DNA from: Gramella jeungdoensis
GTDB lineage: Bacteria > Bacteroidota > Bacteroidia > Flavobacteriales > Flavobacteriaceae
Direction: 5' to 3'
Assembly (NCBI RefSeq): GCF_023805255.1
Contig: NZ_JAMSCK010000002.1
Coordinates: 620,001-684,000 of the forward strand
Length of the DNA stretch: 64,000 nucleotides
How positions within the stretch are numbered: position 1 is the stretch's first letter; each line of letters begins with the position of its first letter. Shown here one piece after another: positions 33,773-43,245 of the stretch. A program made the position numbers and the translations under genes. The notes under the pieces were generated by a model. The model did no database searches. It saw nothing but the letters and a program-made list of their open reading frames with translations, and was not told the DNA's origin.

Positions 33773-34801
33773 CTAAGCAGATACCGGTTCAGCTTTTACA
33801 CTTTCTACGGTTTCAATTATTCTGGCTGCGACCTTATATGGGTCTGCATTAGAAGCCGGTCTACGGTCTTCAAGCCATCCTTTATAACCTTTTTCTACGG
33901 TTATAATCGGGATACGTATGGAGGCTCCACGATCAGATACTCCGTAGGTGAAATCGTTGATAGATGCGGTTTCATGTAACCCGGTTAACCTTTGATCGTT
34001 GTATTCTCCATATACTGCGATATGCTCTTTAGTAACAGGTCTGAATGCCTCACATACCTGGTCGTACACCTCTTTAGAACCAGCCGTACGTAAAAGAGTA
34101 TTAGAGAAGTTACAGTGCATACCAGAACCATTCCAGTCACCTTTTACTGGTTTTGGGTGGTATTCAATATAGTATCCGTATTTCTCGGTAAGTCGATCCA
34201 GCAAATAACGTGCTACCCAAACTTCGTCTCCAGCCTTTTTACCTCCTTTAGCAAAAACCTGGAATTCCCACTGTCCGCTTGCTACTTCCTGATTGATTCC
34301 TTCAAAGTTAATCCCTGCTTCCAGGCAAAGGTCTGCATGCTCTTCCACAAGATTTCTTCCGTGAGTGTTAAGTCCGCCCACCGAACAATAATACATTCCC
34401 TGAGGTCCTGGATATCCGCCCATAGGGAAACCTAGAGGCAGCTGTGTCTTGGTGTCCATAATAAAATATTCCTGTTCGAATCCGAACCAGAAATCCTCAT
34501 CCTCGTCATTAATAGTCGCTCTTGAATTTGTTTCATGTGGAGTTCCATCTGAGTTCAGAACCTCAGACATTACCAGATAACCATTTTTACGTGCCGGATC
34601 GGGATAGATCGCCACCGGCTTCAATAGACAATCTGAAGATCCTCCTTCGGCCTGCTTGGTTGAAGAACCATCAAAAGACCATATTGGACAATCTTCCAGC
34701 TTACCACTGAAGTTATCTTCAATTTTGGTTTTGCTCCGCATGTTTTGGGTAGGGTAATAACCATCTAACCAAATGTACTCAAGTTTTGCCTTGCTGCTCA
34801 T
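33773..34801 (-). CDS. glnA: Glutamine synthetase, type II
   Basis: A 342-residue glutamine synthetase of the short, eukaryote-like type II. WSFDGSSTKQAEGGSSD near the N-terminus, FGFEQEYF, the GDWNGSGMHCNFSN region and DRGASIRIP carry the metal, glutamate and ATP contacts. It joins ammonium to glutamate using ATP. The gene is divergent from a type III synthetase 306 bp away. Its promoter has the paired CCCC/GGGG repeats also found before glnB-amt, so nitrogen control is likely. Type II lacks the adenylylation loop of type I. Confidence 0.95.
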   Translation of the reverse strand: MSSKAKLEYIWLDGYYPTQNMRSKTKIEDNFSGKLEDCPIWSFDGSSTKQAEGGSSDCLLKPVAIYPDPARKNGYLVMSEVLNSDGTPHETNSRATINDEDEDFWFGFEQEYFIMDTKTQLPLGFPMGGYPGPQGMYYCSVGGLNTHGRNLVEEHADLCLEAGINFEGINQEVASGQWEFQVFAKGGKKAGDEVWVARYLLDRLTEKYGYYIEYHPKPVKGDWNGSGMHCNFSNTLLRTAGSKEVYDQVCEAFRPVTKEHIAVYGEYNDQRLTGLHETASINDFTYGVSDRGASIRIPIITVEKGYKGWLEDRRPASNADPYKVAARIIETVESVKAEPVSA

Positions 34802-34837
34802 AATTCATTATTGTTTTAATTGAAAATTGTAAAGCAC

Positions 34838-34845
34838 CAAAAATA
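34838..34845 (-). promoter_or_regulatory. -7 element of glnA
   Basis: TATTTTTG on the minus strand, a full TAnnTTTG match 37 bp before the glnA start. There is no TTG at -33; the proximal CCCC/GGGG repeat lies there instead. Confidence 0.6.
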
Positions 34846-34860
34846 TTAATTAAATCTTAA

Positions 34861-34879
34861 ACCCCTTTAATTACGGGGT
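34861..34879. promoter_or_regulatory. Proximal CCCC/GGGG inverted repeat of glnA
   Basis: ACCCC-TTTAATTAC-GGGGT. The centre (34870) is 28.5 bp upstream of the -7 centre, close to the 30 bp at glnB. Confidence 0.6.
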
Positions 34880-34912
34880 GTTAAAGTGTAAAATTGAGTT
34901 AATTTTTATGTC

Positions 34913-34933
34913 AACCCTAAAAAATAGGGGGTT
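34913..34933. promoter_or_regulatory. Distal CCC/GGG inverted repeat of glnA
   Basis: CCCTAAAAAATAGGGG (34915-34930) lies within outer arms AACCC/GGGTT. It is almost the same as the 18-mer found twice before glnB and lies 53 bp from the proximal repeat. The remainder of the 306-bp gap contains a TATATTCG element (34993-35000) that may serve the type III gene and a weak hairpin at about 35008-35034. Confidence 0.65.
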
Positions 34934-35107
34934 AAAATTGGAATTTAGTATTTTTTAAGGCTCTATTTTTTAATTATTCAATTCTTATACCCTATATTCG
35001 CAACTTCAGGCCGGTGTTTTTTATTAAAATCGGCTTTCTGATGAAGAATTTGAGCAACAAAAAGCTAATAAAGAGATTATCAACAACTTAAATTTTTAAA
35101 AATTAAT

Positions 35108-37294
35108 ATGTCAACTTTACGATTTCAAGCAATCAAGGAAACTTTGAACCGAAAGGCTGTCAAGGTAGATGAGCCATCCAGAAGATCCGATATCTTCGGA
35201 ACTAACGTGTTCAATGAAACTGTAATGAGACAGTTTCTTACTAAAGAAGCTTATAATAATGTGATCGAGGCTATGAAAACAGGCAAAAAAATAGAGCGCT
35301 CTGTTGCCGATCATATTTCTACCGGGATGAAAGAATGGGCGATCTCTAAAGGAGTTACCCATTATACTCACTGGTTTCAGCCTCTTACCGGAGCCACTGC
35401 AGAGAAGCATGATTCATTCTTTGAACCTCTTGGTGAAGGTCTTGCCATAGAAAAATTCGGAGGTGGTCAGTTAGTTCAGCAGGAGCCTGATGCGTCCAGT
35501 TTTCCTAGTGGTGGAATAAGAAATACTTTTGAAGCTCGTGGATATACCGCCTGGGATCCTACTTCTCCGGCATTTATCTGGGGAACTACGCTTTGTATCC
35601 CAACTGTATTTGTTTCTTATACAGGAGAAGCTTTAGATAACAAGACACCTTTATTAAGAGCTTTGCAGGCTGTAGATCATGCAGCTACCGATGTTGCTAA
35701 ATACTTTGATAAGAACGTAAAGAAAGTAAATGCCACTTTAGGCTGGGAGCAGGAATATTTCCTTATAGATTCTGCACTGGTAGCTTCAAGACCAGATATA
35801 ACTCTTACCGGAAGGACTCTTTTAGGACATTCACCTGCCAAGGGGCAGCAGCTTGATGATCACTATTTTGGATCTATACCTTCAAGAGCTATCGCTTTTA
35901 TGATGGATCTGGAGATAGAGTGTATGAAATTAGGTATTCCTGTAAAAACCCGTCATAATGAGGTTGCTCCAAATCAGTTTGAGCTTGCCCCGATCTTTGA
36001 AGAGGCGAATCTTGCAGTAGATCATAATTCATTGATCATGGATGTGATGAAAAAGGTTGGAGAAAGACATAATCTTAGTGTGTTGATGCATGAAAAGCCA
36101 TTTGCTGGTATAAACGGTAGTGGTAAGCATAACAACTGGTCTCTTGCGACCGATACAGGAGTAAATCTGCTGTCTCCCGGTTCTACACCAATGAAGAATC
36201 TTCAGTTCCTGACATTCTTTGTAAATACTATCAAAGCGGTTTACGATCATGAAGAGCTGCTTAGAGCTGCTATTGCGAGTGCATCAAACGACCACCGTTT
36301 AGGTGCGAATGAGGCTCCACCGGCAATTCTTTCAGTATTTATAGGATCGCAGTTGACCAAAGTTCTTGATGAACTTGAAAAAGTAACTGATGGTAAACTT
36401 TCTCCTCAGGAGAAAACAGACCTTAAACTGAATGTGGTTGGTAAGATTCCAGAAATACTTCTTGATAATACCGATAGAAACCGTACTTCACCATTTGCTT
36501 TTACAGGAAATAAGTTTGAATTCCGTGCAGTAGGTTCTCTTGCTAACTGTGCTAATGCCATGACCGTACTTAACAGTATTGTTGCCAAGCAGTTAAAAGA
36601 ATTCAAGGTAGAGGTGGATAAACTTATTAAGAACAAGAAGATGAAGAAAGATGATGCTGTCTTCAACGTTCTTAGAGAGTATATCAAAAAATCTAAAAAG
36701 ATCCGTTTTGAAGGGAATAACTACTCTGATGAATGGGAGAAAGAAGCTGAGAAGCGTGGCCTAAGTAATAACCGCACCACGCCTAAAGCACTTAAAGCTC
36801 AGGTAAGCAAAAGCACTGTCAAGTTATTTGAAGAACTTGAGGTGATGAACAAGACCGAGATAGAAGCCCGTCACGAGATCGAGCTCGAGGAATATGCCAT
36901 GAGAATTCAGATTGAAGGCCGTGTGCTTGGAGATATCGCCAGAAATCATGTTATTCCTACCGCGATAAAATATCAGAACATCCTGATAAGAAACGTACGT
37001 GGACTTAAGGATATCTATGGAGAAGACTTTGCAAGACATTCTAAAGAACAGCTGGAAATAATCGAGAGTATATCAGCTCATATTGCAACTATCAATTCCA
37101 AAGTAAATGCAATGATTGAAGCCAGAAAAGTTGCAAACAAGATGGAAGATGTAGAAGAAAGAGCCTTTGCATATTGTGATGATGTGAAGCCTTACTTTGA
37201 TGAGATAAGATATCACTGTGATAAACTTGAGATACTTGTAGATGATGAAGTTTGGCCACTAACCAAATACAGAGAGTTATTGTTTACAAGATAA
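35108..37294 (+). CDS. glnN: Glutamine synthetase, type III
   Basis: A 728-residue glutamine synthetase of the large type III found in Bacteroidota and some cyanobacteria. Family hallmarks are THYTHWFQPLTGATAEKHDSF, the GWEQEYFLID strand, AGINGSGKHNNWS and NRTSPFAFTGNKFEFRAVGS. Length is normal. The role is the same ATP-dependent amidation of glutamate as the divergent type II enzyme; type III forms are often linked to nitrogen limitation. A strong terminator follows. Confidence 0.95.
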   Translation: MSTLRFQAIKETLNRKAVKVDEPSRRSDIFGTNVFNETVMRQFLTKEAYNNVIEAMKTGKKIERSVADHISTGMKEWAISKGVTHYTHWFQPLTGATAEKHDSFFEPLGEGLAIEKFGGGQLVQQEPDASSFPSGGIRNTFEARGYTAWDPTSPAFIWGTTLCIPTVFVSYTGEALDNKTPLLRALQAVDHAATDVAKYFDKNVKKVNATLGWEQEYFLIDSALVASRPDITLTGRTLLGHSPAKGQQLDDHYFGSIPSRAIAFMMDLEIECMKLGIPVKTRHNEVAPNQFELAPIFEEANLAVDHNSLIMDVMKKVGERHNLSVLMHEKPFAGINGSGKHNNWSLATDTGVNLLSPGSTPMKNLQFLTFFVNTIKAVYDHEELLRAAIASASNDHRLGANEAPPAILSVFIGSQLTKVLDELEKVTDGKLSPQEKTDLKLNVVGKIPEILLDNTDRNRTSPFAFTGNKFEFRAVGSLANCANAMTVLNSIVAKQLKEFKVEVDKLIKNKKMKKDDAVFNVLREYIKKSKKIRFEGNNYSDEWEKEAEKRGLSNNRTTPKALKAQVSKSTVKLFEELEVMNKTEIEARHEIELEEYAMRIQIEGRVLGDIARNHVIPTAIKYQNILIRNVRGLKDIYGEDFARHSKEQLEIIESISAHIATINSKVNAMIEARKVANKMEDVEERAFAYCDDVKPYFDEIRYHCDKLEILVDDEVWPLTKYRELLFTR

Positions 37295-37316
37295 TTCGCT
37301 ATGAAAAAGAATTTTT

Positions 37317-37346
37317 CAAGCCACGCCCAAAAGCGTGGCTTTTTTC
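37317..37346 (+). terminator. Terminator after glutamine synthetase III
   Basis: AGCCACGC (37319-37326) and GCGTGGCT (37333-37340) with a 6-base loop, followed by a T run. Confidence 0.88.
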
Positions 37347-37388
37347 TTTAAAATCCCTTCAATATTTACAAGAACTGTTTAAACTAAT

Positions 37389-37396
37389 TATCTTTG
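37389..37396 (+). promoter_or_regulatory. -7 element of purM
   Basis: TATCTTTG, a full TAnnTTTG match 20 bp before the start codon; no clear -33 TTG. Confidence 0.45.
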
Positions 37397-37416
37397 ACAA
37401 CTCTAAGAAATAATCC

Positions 37417-38595
37417 ATGAGTAAGGAAGTAAGCAAAAGATATTCAGGTCGCGGTGTTTCAGCCGGAAAAGAAGATGTGCACAATGCAATTAAGAATGTA
37501 GATAAAGGGCTTTTCCCTAAAGCATTCTGCAAGATCGTTCCCGATCATTTAACCGGGAGTGTTGATCATTGCCTTATAATGCATGCCGATGGTGCCGGAA
37601 CCAAATCTTCTCTTGCTTATATGTACTGGAAAGAAACGGGTGACCTTTCAGTGTGGAAAGGGATTGCCCAGGATGCGCTTATCATGAATATTGATGACCT
37701 TCTATGTGTTGGCGCGACAGATAATATTCTGCTTTCTTCTACTATTGGAAGGAATAAGAACCTGATTCCCGGCGAGGTTATTTCAGCCATAATTAATGGT
37801 ACCGAAGAACTTATTTCTGAATTAAAGGAATTTGGAGTGGAGATACATTCCACTGGTGGTGAAACTGCCGATGTAGGTGATCTTGTACGAACAATCATTG
37901 TTGACTCCACGGTTACGGCCAGGATGAGGAAAGATAAAGTGATTGATAATGCCAATATTAAACCTGGGAATGTAATCGTTGGACTTGCGTCTTTCGGACA
38001 GGCTTCTTATGAAAAGGAATATAATGGGGGGATGGGAAGTAACGGACTTACTTCTGCACGCCATGATGTATTCTCGAAACTGCTGGCCGACAAATACCCT
38101 GAAAGTTTTGACAGTTCAATTCCTGAAGAACTGGTTTATTCCGGAACCAAAAAACTTACCGATGCTGTGGAAGACAGTCCAATCGATGCCGGAAAACTTG
38201 TGCTTTCTCCTACCAGGACATATGCGCCAATCATAAAAAAGATTCTTCAGCAAATTGGAAGTGAAAAGATAGATGGGATGGTGCATTGTAGCGGAGGGGC
38301 TCAGACCAAGATCCTACACTTTATTGATGAGCTTCATATTGTAAAGGACAATCTGTTTGATACTCCGCCATTATTCAAACTTATTCAGCAGGAAAGCAAG
38401 ACCGACTGGAAAGAGATGTACCAGGTCTTTAATATGGGACACAGAATGGAGCTTTATGTAGATGAAAATATCGCTTCCGAAATTATTGAAATCTCCAAAT
38501 CATTTGGTGTGGATGCTCAGATCATTGGCAGGGTAGAAGCTTCAGATTCTAAAAAGCTTAGCATTAAGAGTGCTCATGGTGATTTTGAGTATTAA
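37417..38595 (+). CDS. purM: Phosphoribosylformylglycinamidine cyclo-ligase (AIR synthase)
   Basis: A 392-residue PurM-family enzyme of purine synthesis that closes the imidazole ring to give AIR. RYSGRGVSAGKEDVHNAI at the start, HADGAGTKSSLAY, MNIDDLLCVGATD, STGGETADVGD and VHCSGGAQTKI are the conserved segments. It is about 45 residues longer than E. coli PurM, as is usual for the Bacteroidota form. The stop overlaps by 4 bp the stop of a convergent ABC ATPase gene. Confidence 0.93.
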   Translation: MSKEVSKRYSGRGVSAGKEDVHNAIKNVDKGLFPKAFCKIVPDHLTGSVDHCLIMHADGAGTKSSLAYMYWKETGDLSVWKGIAQDALIMNIDDLLCVGATDNILLSSTIGRNKNLIPGEVISAIINGTEELISELKEFGVEIHSTGGETADVGDLVRTIIVDSTVTARMRKDKVIDNANIKPGNVIVGLASFGQASYEKEYNGGMGSNGLTSARHDVFSKLLADKYPESFDSSIPEELVYSGTKKLTDAVEDSPIDAGKLVLSPTRTYAPIIKKILQQIGSEKIDGMVHCSGGAQTKILHFIDELHIVKDNLFDTPPLFKLIQQESKTDWKEMYQVFNMGHRMELYVDENIASEIIEISKSFGVDAQIIGRVEASDSKKLSIKSAHGDFEY

Positions 38596-39242
38596 GGAGT
38601 GGTTACATAACCCAATTTCTCGAGTTCATCTGTGGTGCTGACAGCCCTGGAACAACCATCTTTGATAAAATACAGCTCATCAGATATTTCCATGATATCT
38701 TTGTATAAATGATCGGTTAGGAGAATTGCCTTATTTTTCTTTTCATTAATGAGTTCTTCCTTTATAATTTCTGTGTACACAGGGGTGAGATGAGTAAAAG
38801 GTTCGTCAAGTAGTACCAGTTTTGCGTCACTTTTTATGGTTAACCAGATAGACACCATTCTTTTTTCTCCGCCGGAGAGTTCATTCAGTTTGAAATTTTT
38901 ATAAATCCGGAAAGAGGGAAGTTTTTCTGTAAACTCTTCAAGGGAAACTCTGTAGATATTAAAAAGTTTCTTCAGTGAAATATTTGGTAGAAAATTGGTT
39001 TGAGATAAGAACTTTACATTTTCAATAGAATACAATTTCTTCAGGGTTCCTTTATTGTTTATCCTTACCAGTTTGTTATTGCAGGAAAGGTTCCCGAAGA
39101 ATATTCTTAATAAACTCGTTTTTCCACAACCGTTAGATCCAAGTATGCCCGTAATTCTGCCGGTTTCAGCTTTTATATAAAGACCGTAAAGTATTTGTTT
39201 TCCGTTAAAGCTCAATTCCACGTTGTCCAGTTCAAATATCAT
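38592..39242 (-). CDS. ABC transporter ATP-binding protein
   Basis: A 216-residue single ABC ATPase: Walker A GSNGCGKTS (about 35-43), signature LSGGEKRM, Walker B LVLLDEPF, H-loop LLTDH. The substrate is not predictable; it is closest in style to small export ATPases. It shares 4 bp with a small membrane-protein gene upstream, which is probably its membrane partner. Confidence 0.85.
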   Translation of the reverse strand: MIFELDNVELSFNGKQILYGLYIKAETGRITGILGSNGCGKTSLLRIFFGNLSCNNKLVRINNKGTLKKLYSIENVKFLSQTNFLPNISLKKLFNIYRVSLEEFTEKLPSFRIYKNFKLNELSGGEKRMVSIWLTIKSDAKLVLLDEPFTHLTPVYTEIIKEELINEKKNKAILLTDHLYKDIMEISDELYFIKDGCSRAVSTTDELEKLGYVTTP

Positions 39243-39544
39243 ATCAACATGCTAAGTTTATAAATGATCACACTTAAAAAAAAGTCTGTAAATACACAGT
39301 AGGTGAATAGGAAAGAAGGACTGACCCCAAAATTTTTATAAAAGAGAAGGCTGTCTTTAGCCTCAAAAAAAGCTTTCTGTAGAAAGATCAATCCAATTAA
39401 AAAGAGTTTAACAAGAAGGATAGCTTCTAAAGCATTCCCTAAAAAGATAAGTATTAAACATAGGCTGGTAGAACTAATGATCAGTTTCCTGTAGAATTGG
39501 AAAGATAATTTTAATCTGAATAAAAAGTTTTGGATGAAGGTCAT
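39239..39544 (-). CDS. Small membrane protein linked to ABC ATPase
   Basis: A 101-residue protein with about three hydrophobic segments (starting near residues 22, 45 and 80) and a positively charged N-terminus. No family recognised. The ATGA overlap with the ATPase gene is strong evidence for translation and for joint function; the pair may be a minimal ABC exporter, but the protein is too short for a usual permease. Confidence 0.6.
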   Translation of the reverse strand: MTFIQNFLFRLKLSFQFYRKLIISSTSLCLILIFLGNALEAILLVKLFLIGLIFLQKAFFEAKDSLLFYKNFGVSPSFLFTYCVFTDFFLSVIIYKLSMLI

Positions 39545-39697
39545 AAGTCTTTCAATTTAGGAAAAATAAATATTCATTATGTTATTAGAAATTATCAATG
39601 AATCTTATAATGTGGATTCCCGAAGTCTTTTTATTGATCTTTTTTAAAACCATTTCGTTCCTTTTCTCGTAAGTTTTTTAAACCAATCAAAAAAATA

Positions 39698-40396
39698 ATG
39701 TTACCCAGGTCTTTCTTGTCGGTGGTTACACTGATTTTGTTAGTGGCGAACTGTTTTGTGATATATGAGTATGATCAGGATGCGAACAGGTGGGCGCGCT
39801 TAATTAGTACGTTTATATTCTTTCTCATTTTACTTTGGCAAAATTTTTCCGGTAAAAGAATGATTGGCGCATTTGCCTTTCTGCTTATTTCTGATCTTCT
39901 CTTATTCCATTACGAAAATACCACGGGTAATGCCTTTGCCTTTATATCCAGAATTTCTGCCTATGTCTTGTTTGTTATGGTGATCGCACCCGAACTAAAA
40001 AAGCTTAAAACCAACCTTTTTCAGAAATTCATATTTGTAATGGTTTTGGGGCTAAACCTGGCAATGCTGGTAATGCTGGTAGACATGGTGCCTGAAAGAT
40101 TTAAATATCCATATCTGGATGTTCTCTTTTACATCTACGGAATGTCAATGATAATTATGGTTATTGCTTCTATCTCCTATAGTAATCGTTATTCCAATAA
40201 CACTTCATTTTTCTATACTGCAGCAACACTTTGCCTGGTGTTTTCAGACATAACCTCGTTCATAGCCTATTATCTTGAATTCTCGGAGTTCTATTTTCCA
40301 GATCGGGTCTTTTATATTATAGGTATTGCCGGGCTGGTGAAATTCTCTTCCCTTTCCAGAAGTCATGAGGCAGTAAGTGAATTGGAAAGCCTTTAA
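39698..40396 (+). CDS. Integral membrane protein, unknown function
   Basis: A 232-residue protein with about eight hydrophobic helices and short loops. The pattern ...FLLISDLLLFHYEN... and ...LVFSDITSFIAYYLEF... hints at the YhhN (lysoplasmalogenase-like) fold, in which acidic residues after FxxSD are conserved, but the similarity is weak. It stands alone, 62 bp upstream of prfA. Confidence 0.7.
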   Translation: MLPRSFLSVVTLILLVANCFVIYEYDQDANRWARLISTFIFFLILLWQNFSGKRMIGAFAFLLISDLLLFHYENTTGNAFAFISRISAYVLFVMVIAPELKKLKTNLFQKFIFVMVLGLNLAMLVMLVDMVPERFKYPYLDVLFYIYGMSMIIMVIASISYSNRYSNNTSFFYTAATLCLVFSDITSFIAYYLEFSEFYFPDRVFYIIGIAGLVKFSSLSRSHEAVSELESL

Positions 40397-40427
40397 AGCT
40401 TTCTCTTACAATTCATCCAAATTATCG

Positions 40428-40435
40428 TAAATTTG
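40428..40435 (+). promoter_or_regulatory. -7 element of prfA
   Basis: TAAATTTG, a full match 23 bp before the start codon; no clear -33 TTG. Confidence 0.45.
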
Positions 40436-40458
40436 CTTCCTAAAATCAGCAAGATTAT

Positions 40459-41535
40459 ATGATTGAGAAGCTTAATATCGTAAAACAGAGGTTTGATGAG
40501 GTGAACGATTTGATTATTCAGCCGGATGTGATATCAGATCAGAGGCGATATATTGAATTAAATAAAGAATATAAAGACCTTAAGGCTTTGATGGATGAGC
40601 GCGAGAAATATATGCGTTTGACCGAAAATATAAAGGAAGCCGAAGAGATCATATCAGATGGCAGCGATCCTGAAATGACTGAAATGGCCAAACTTCAGCT
40701 TGAAGAAGCAAAGGAACAGCTTCCCGAACTGGAGGAAAAGATAAGAATGATGCTTATCCCTAAAGATCCTGAAGACGCCAAAAACGTGGTGATCGAGATC
40801 CGTGCAGGTACTGGTGGCGACGAGGCCAGTATCTTCGCAGGGGATCTTTACAGGATGTATACCAAGTATGTTGAAAGCAAAGGCTGGAAGCATAATATTG
40901 TTGATTTTAGCGAAGGTACCAGCGGCGGATTCAAAGAGATGATCTTTGAAGTAACTGGGGAAGAGGTTTATGGGACTATGAAATTTGAGGCCGGGGTGCA
41001 CCGTGTACAGCGTGTACCACAAACCGAAACCCAGGGCCGGGTTCATACTTCAGCTGCTACTGTAATGGTCCTGCCGGAAGCTGAAGAATTTGATGTGGAG
41101 ATAGATCCTAAAGATGTAAGAATTGATTATTTCTGTTCTTCAGGTCCCGGAGGTCAGTCAGTGAACACTACTTATTCAGCTGTACGTCTTACTCACGAAC
41201 CTACGGGATTAGTTGCCCAGTGTCAGGATCAGAAATCACAGCATAAGAATAAGGAAAAAGCTTTCCGTGTACTTCGTTCCAGGCTTTATGAAATGGAGCT
41301 TGCCAAGAAGCAGGAAGCCGATGCTGCCAAGCGAAACTCAATGGTTTCAAGCGGTGACCGTAGTGCGAAGATCAGGACTTATAACTACCCGCAGGGAAGG
41401 GTGACCGATCACAGGATAAACCTTACACTTTACGATCTTTCAAACATCGTTAATGGTGATATTCAGAAGATCATTGATGAATTGCGATTAGCTGAAAACA
41501 CTGAAAAACTTAAGGAAAACTCAGATATTATTTAA
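40459..41535 (+). CDS. prfA: Peptide chain release factor 1
   Basis: A 358-residue class I release factor that ends translation at UAA and UAG. The GGQ motif that triggers peptide release is in [12 protein letters not shown], and the upstream [22 protein letters not shown] segment is typical. Residues about 185-195 should hold the PxT codon-recognition tripeptide: VPQTETQGR carries PQT, as in RF1 variants. Length is normal. Confidence 0.96.
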   Translation: MIEKLNIVKQRFDEVNDLIIQPDVISDQRRYIELNKEYKDLKALMDEREKYMRLTENIKEAEEIISDGSDPEMTEMAKLQLEEAKEQLPELEEKIRMMLIPKDPEDAKNVVIEIRAGTGGDEASIFAGDLYRMYTKYVESKGWKHNIVDFSEGTSGGFKEMIFEVTGEEVYGTMKFEAGVHRVQRVPQTETQGRVHTSAATVMVLPEAEEFDVEIDPKDVRIDYFCSSGPGGQSVNTTYSAVRLTHEPTGLVAQCQDQKSQHKNKEKAFRVLRSRLYEMELAKKQEADAAKRNSMVSSGDRSAKIRTYNYPQGRVTDHRINLTLYDLSNIVNGDIQKIIDELRLAENTEKLKENSDII

Positions 41536-41542
41536 TTGGGAA

Positions 41543-41567
41543 GCTTAAAGCTATAAGCTGAAAGTAG
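41543..41567. repeat. Short AAGCT-rich repeat
   Basis: GAAGCTTAAAGCTATAAGCTGAAAG-type sequence between prfA and pyrF has three AAGCT units. Similar AGCTATAAGCT strings recur in flavobacterial intergenic DNA. No function is evident. Confidence 0.3.
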
Positions 41568-41635
41568 AATTTTGAATTTTTGAAAGAAAACCTTTTAAGT
41601 TTATATTTCGATTTTTAATTACTGAATACTGATAA

Positions 41636-42454
41636 ATGACTTCTAAAGAGCTGACCCAGCAAATTTTCAAGAAAAAATCTTTTTTATGTGTAGGTTTGGA
41701 TACCGATCTTGACAGGATCCCTACCTACTTGCTTTCTGAAGAGGATCCGGTGTTCAGCTTCAATAAGGCAATCATCGATGCTACTCATAAATATTGTGTG
41801 GCCTACAAGCCAAATATCGCTTTCTATGAAGCCATAGGTGTTGATGGCTGGAAAGCTTTAAAAAAGACGGTCGATTACCTGCATTCCGAATATCCTGAAA
41901 TATATACTATAGCAGATGCGAAACGAGGAGATATAGGAAATACCTCGCGTATGTATGCGAAGGCTTTTTTCGAGGACCTGGGCTTTGATTCTGTTACTGT
42001 TGCCCCTTATATGGGGAAAGACTCGGTGGAACCCTTTCTGGAATTCACCAATAAACACACAATTTTGCTAGCGCTAACTTCTAACGAGGGCGCGTATGAT
42101 TTTCAGACTTTACAGACCGATAATGAGGAGCTTTATAAACAAGTGATCAAAACTTCTAAAGGCTGGAATAATTCTGAAAATCTGATGTACGTGGTTGGTG
42201 CCACCAAGGCTGAATATCTTGCTGATATCAGAAAGATAATTCCAGAGAACTTCTTACTGGTTCCGGGAGTAGGCGCCCAGGGAGGAAGTCTTGAGGAAGT
42301 TTGCAAATATGGGATCACTAAAAATGTTGGATTACTGGTAAATTCTTCCAGGAAAATAATCTATGCTTCAGATTCTTCAAATTTTGCTGAAATAGCCGGT
42401 GCCAAGGCAGAAGCATTACAAATCCAGATGGCTCAGGAGCTGGAAAAATTATAA
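41636..42454 (+). CDS. pyrF: Orotidine 5'-phosphate decarboxylase, type 2
   Basis: A 272-residue decarboxylase that forms UMP in pyrimidine synthesis. It belongs to the longer type 2 subfamily: [13 protein letters not shown] at the start, the catalytic [11 protein letters not shown] in the middle and [10 protein letters not shown] near the phosphate-binding end. The next gene starts 5 bp after its stop. Confidence 0.95.
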   Translation: MTSKELTQQIFKKKSFLCVGLDTDLDRIPTYLLSEEDPVFSFNKAIIDATHKYCVAYKPNIAFYEAIGVDGWKALKKTVDYLHSEYPEIYTIADAKRGDIGNTSRMYAKAFFEDLGFDSVTVAPYMGKDSVEPFLEFTNKHTILLALTSNEGAYDFQTLQTDNEELYKQVIKTSKGWNNSENLMYVVGATKAEYLADIRKIIPENFLLVPGVGAQGGSLEEVCKYGITKNVGLLVNSSRKIIYASDSSNFAEIAGAKAEALQIQMAQELEKL

Positions 42455-42459
42455 ATTTT

Positions 42460-43245
42460 ATGGAAATACGCGATCAATTAGGACGTAATATCAAATTTGA
42501 ATCTACGCCTAGAAGGATCGTTTCTCTAGTTCCCAGCCAGACAGAACTTCTTTTTGACCTTGGTCTGGAGAAATTTATAATGGGGATTACACGGTTTTGT
42601 ATTCATCCTCCATTTTTAAAACAAATTAAGGCAAGAGTAGGAGGGACCAAAAAGGTCAATTTTAGGAAGATTAAAGAGCTGAACCCCGATATTATTCTAT
42701 GTAATAAGGAAGAGAATACAAAAGAGATGGTTAAAGAGCTTGAAAAGATCGCTCCCGTTCATGTCTCGGATGTAGCCAATCTCAATGACTCATATGCCCT
42801 TATTTCGCAGTATGGTAAGATCTTTAACTGTGAAGCTTTGGCAATAACTCTTGCCGATTCTATCCGGAAAAAAGCGGAAGTTGTTGAAAAACTAGCTACT
42901 GCCTCTCCCAAACGAAAAGTCGCATACTTCATCTGGAAAGATCCTCTGATGGTATCAGGAAAAGGAACTTTTATAGATTCTATGCTATCGCTTAATAATT
43001 TCGAGAATGTGTTTACCCAGGAGCGGTATCCTGAAACAAATTTTGAAGAGCTGAGTAAAATGGAAATCGATATTTGTATGCTGTCTTCAGAACCTTTTCC
43101 TTTTAAAGAAGAGCATAAAGAAGGTTTTAAGCCTTATTCCAGGCAGGTTCAGATTGTGGATGGGGAATACTTCAGCTGGTATGGTAGTCGGCTCTTAGAA
43201 GCTATGGATTACTTCAAGAGGTTTCATTTGGAGTCAACTAATTGA
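42460..43245 (+). CDS. BtuF-like substrate-binding fold protein without signal peptide
   Basis: A 261-residue protein of the helical-backbone metal-receptor (BtuF/FhuD) family: RRIVSLVPSQTELLFDLGL, IKELNPDIILCNKEEN and a central long helix. True periplasmic binders have a signal peptide or lipobox; this one begins MEIRDQLGRNI with none, so it looks cytoplasmic. The transporter partners BtuC/D are not nearby. It may bind a corrinoid or another metal ligand; the B12-dependent mutase at 45-49 kb is a possible but unproven user. Confidence 0.8.
   Translation: MEIRDQLGRNIKFESTPRRIVSLVPSQTELLFDLGLEKFIMGITRFCIHPPFLKQIKARVGGTKKVNFRKIKELNPDIILCNKEENTKEMVKELEKIAPVHVSDVANLNDSYALISQYGKIFNCEALAITLADSIRKKAEVVEKLATASPKRKVAYFIWKDPLMVSGKGTFIDSMLSLNNFENVFTQERYPETNFEELSKMEIDICMLSSEPFPFKEEHKEGFKPYSRQVQIVDGEYFSWYGSRLLEAMDYFKRFHLESTN

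Noticed and set aside
36406-36687. Minus-strand frame inside glutamine synthetase III
   Set aside because: Shadow of a fully conserved gene.
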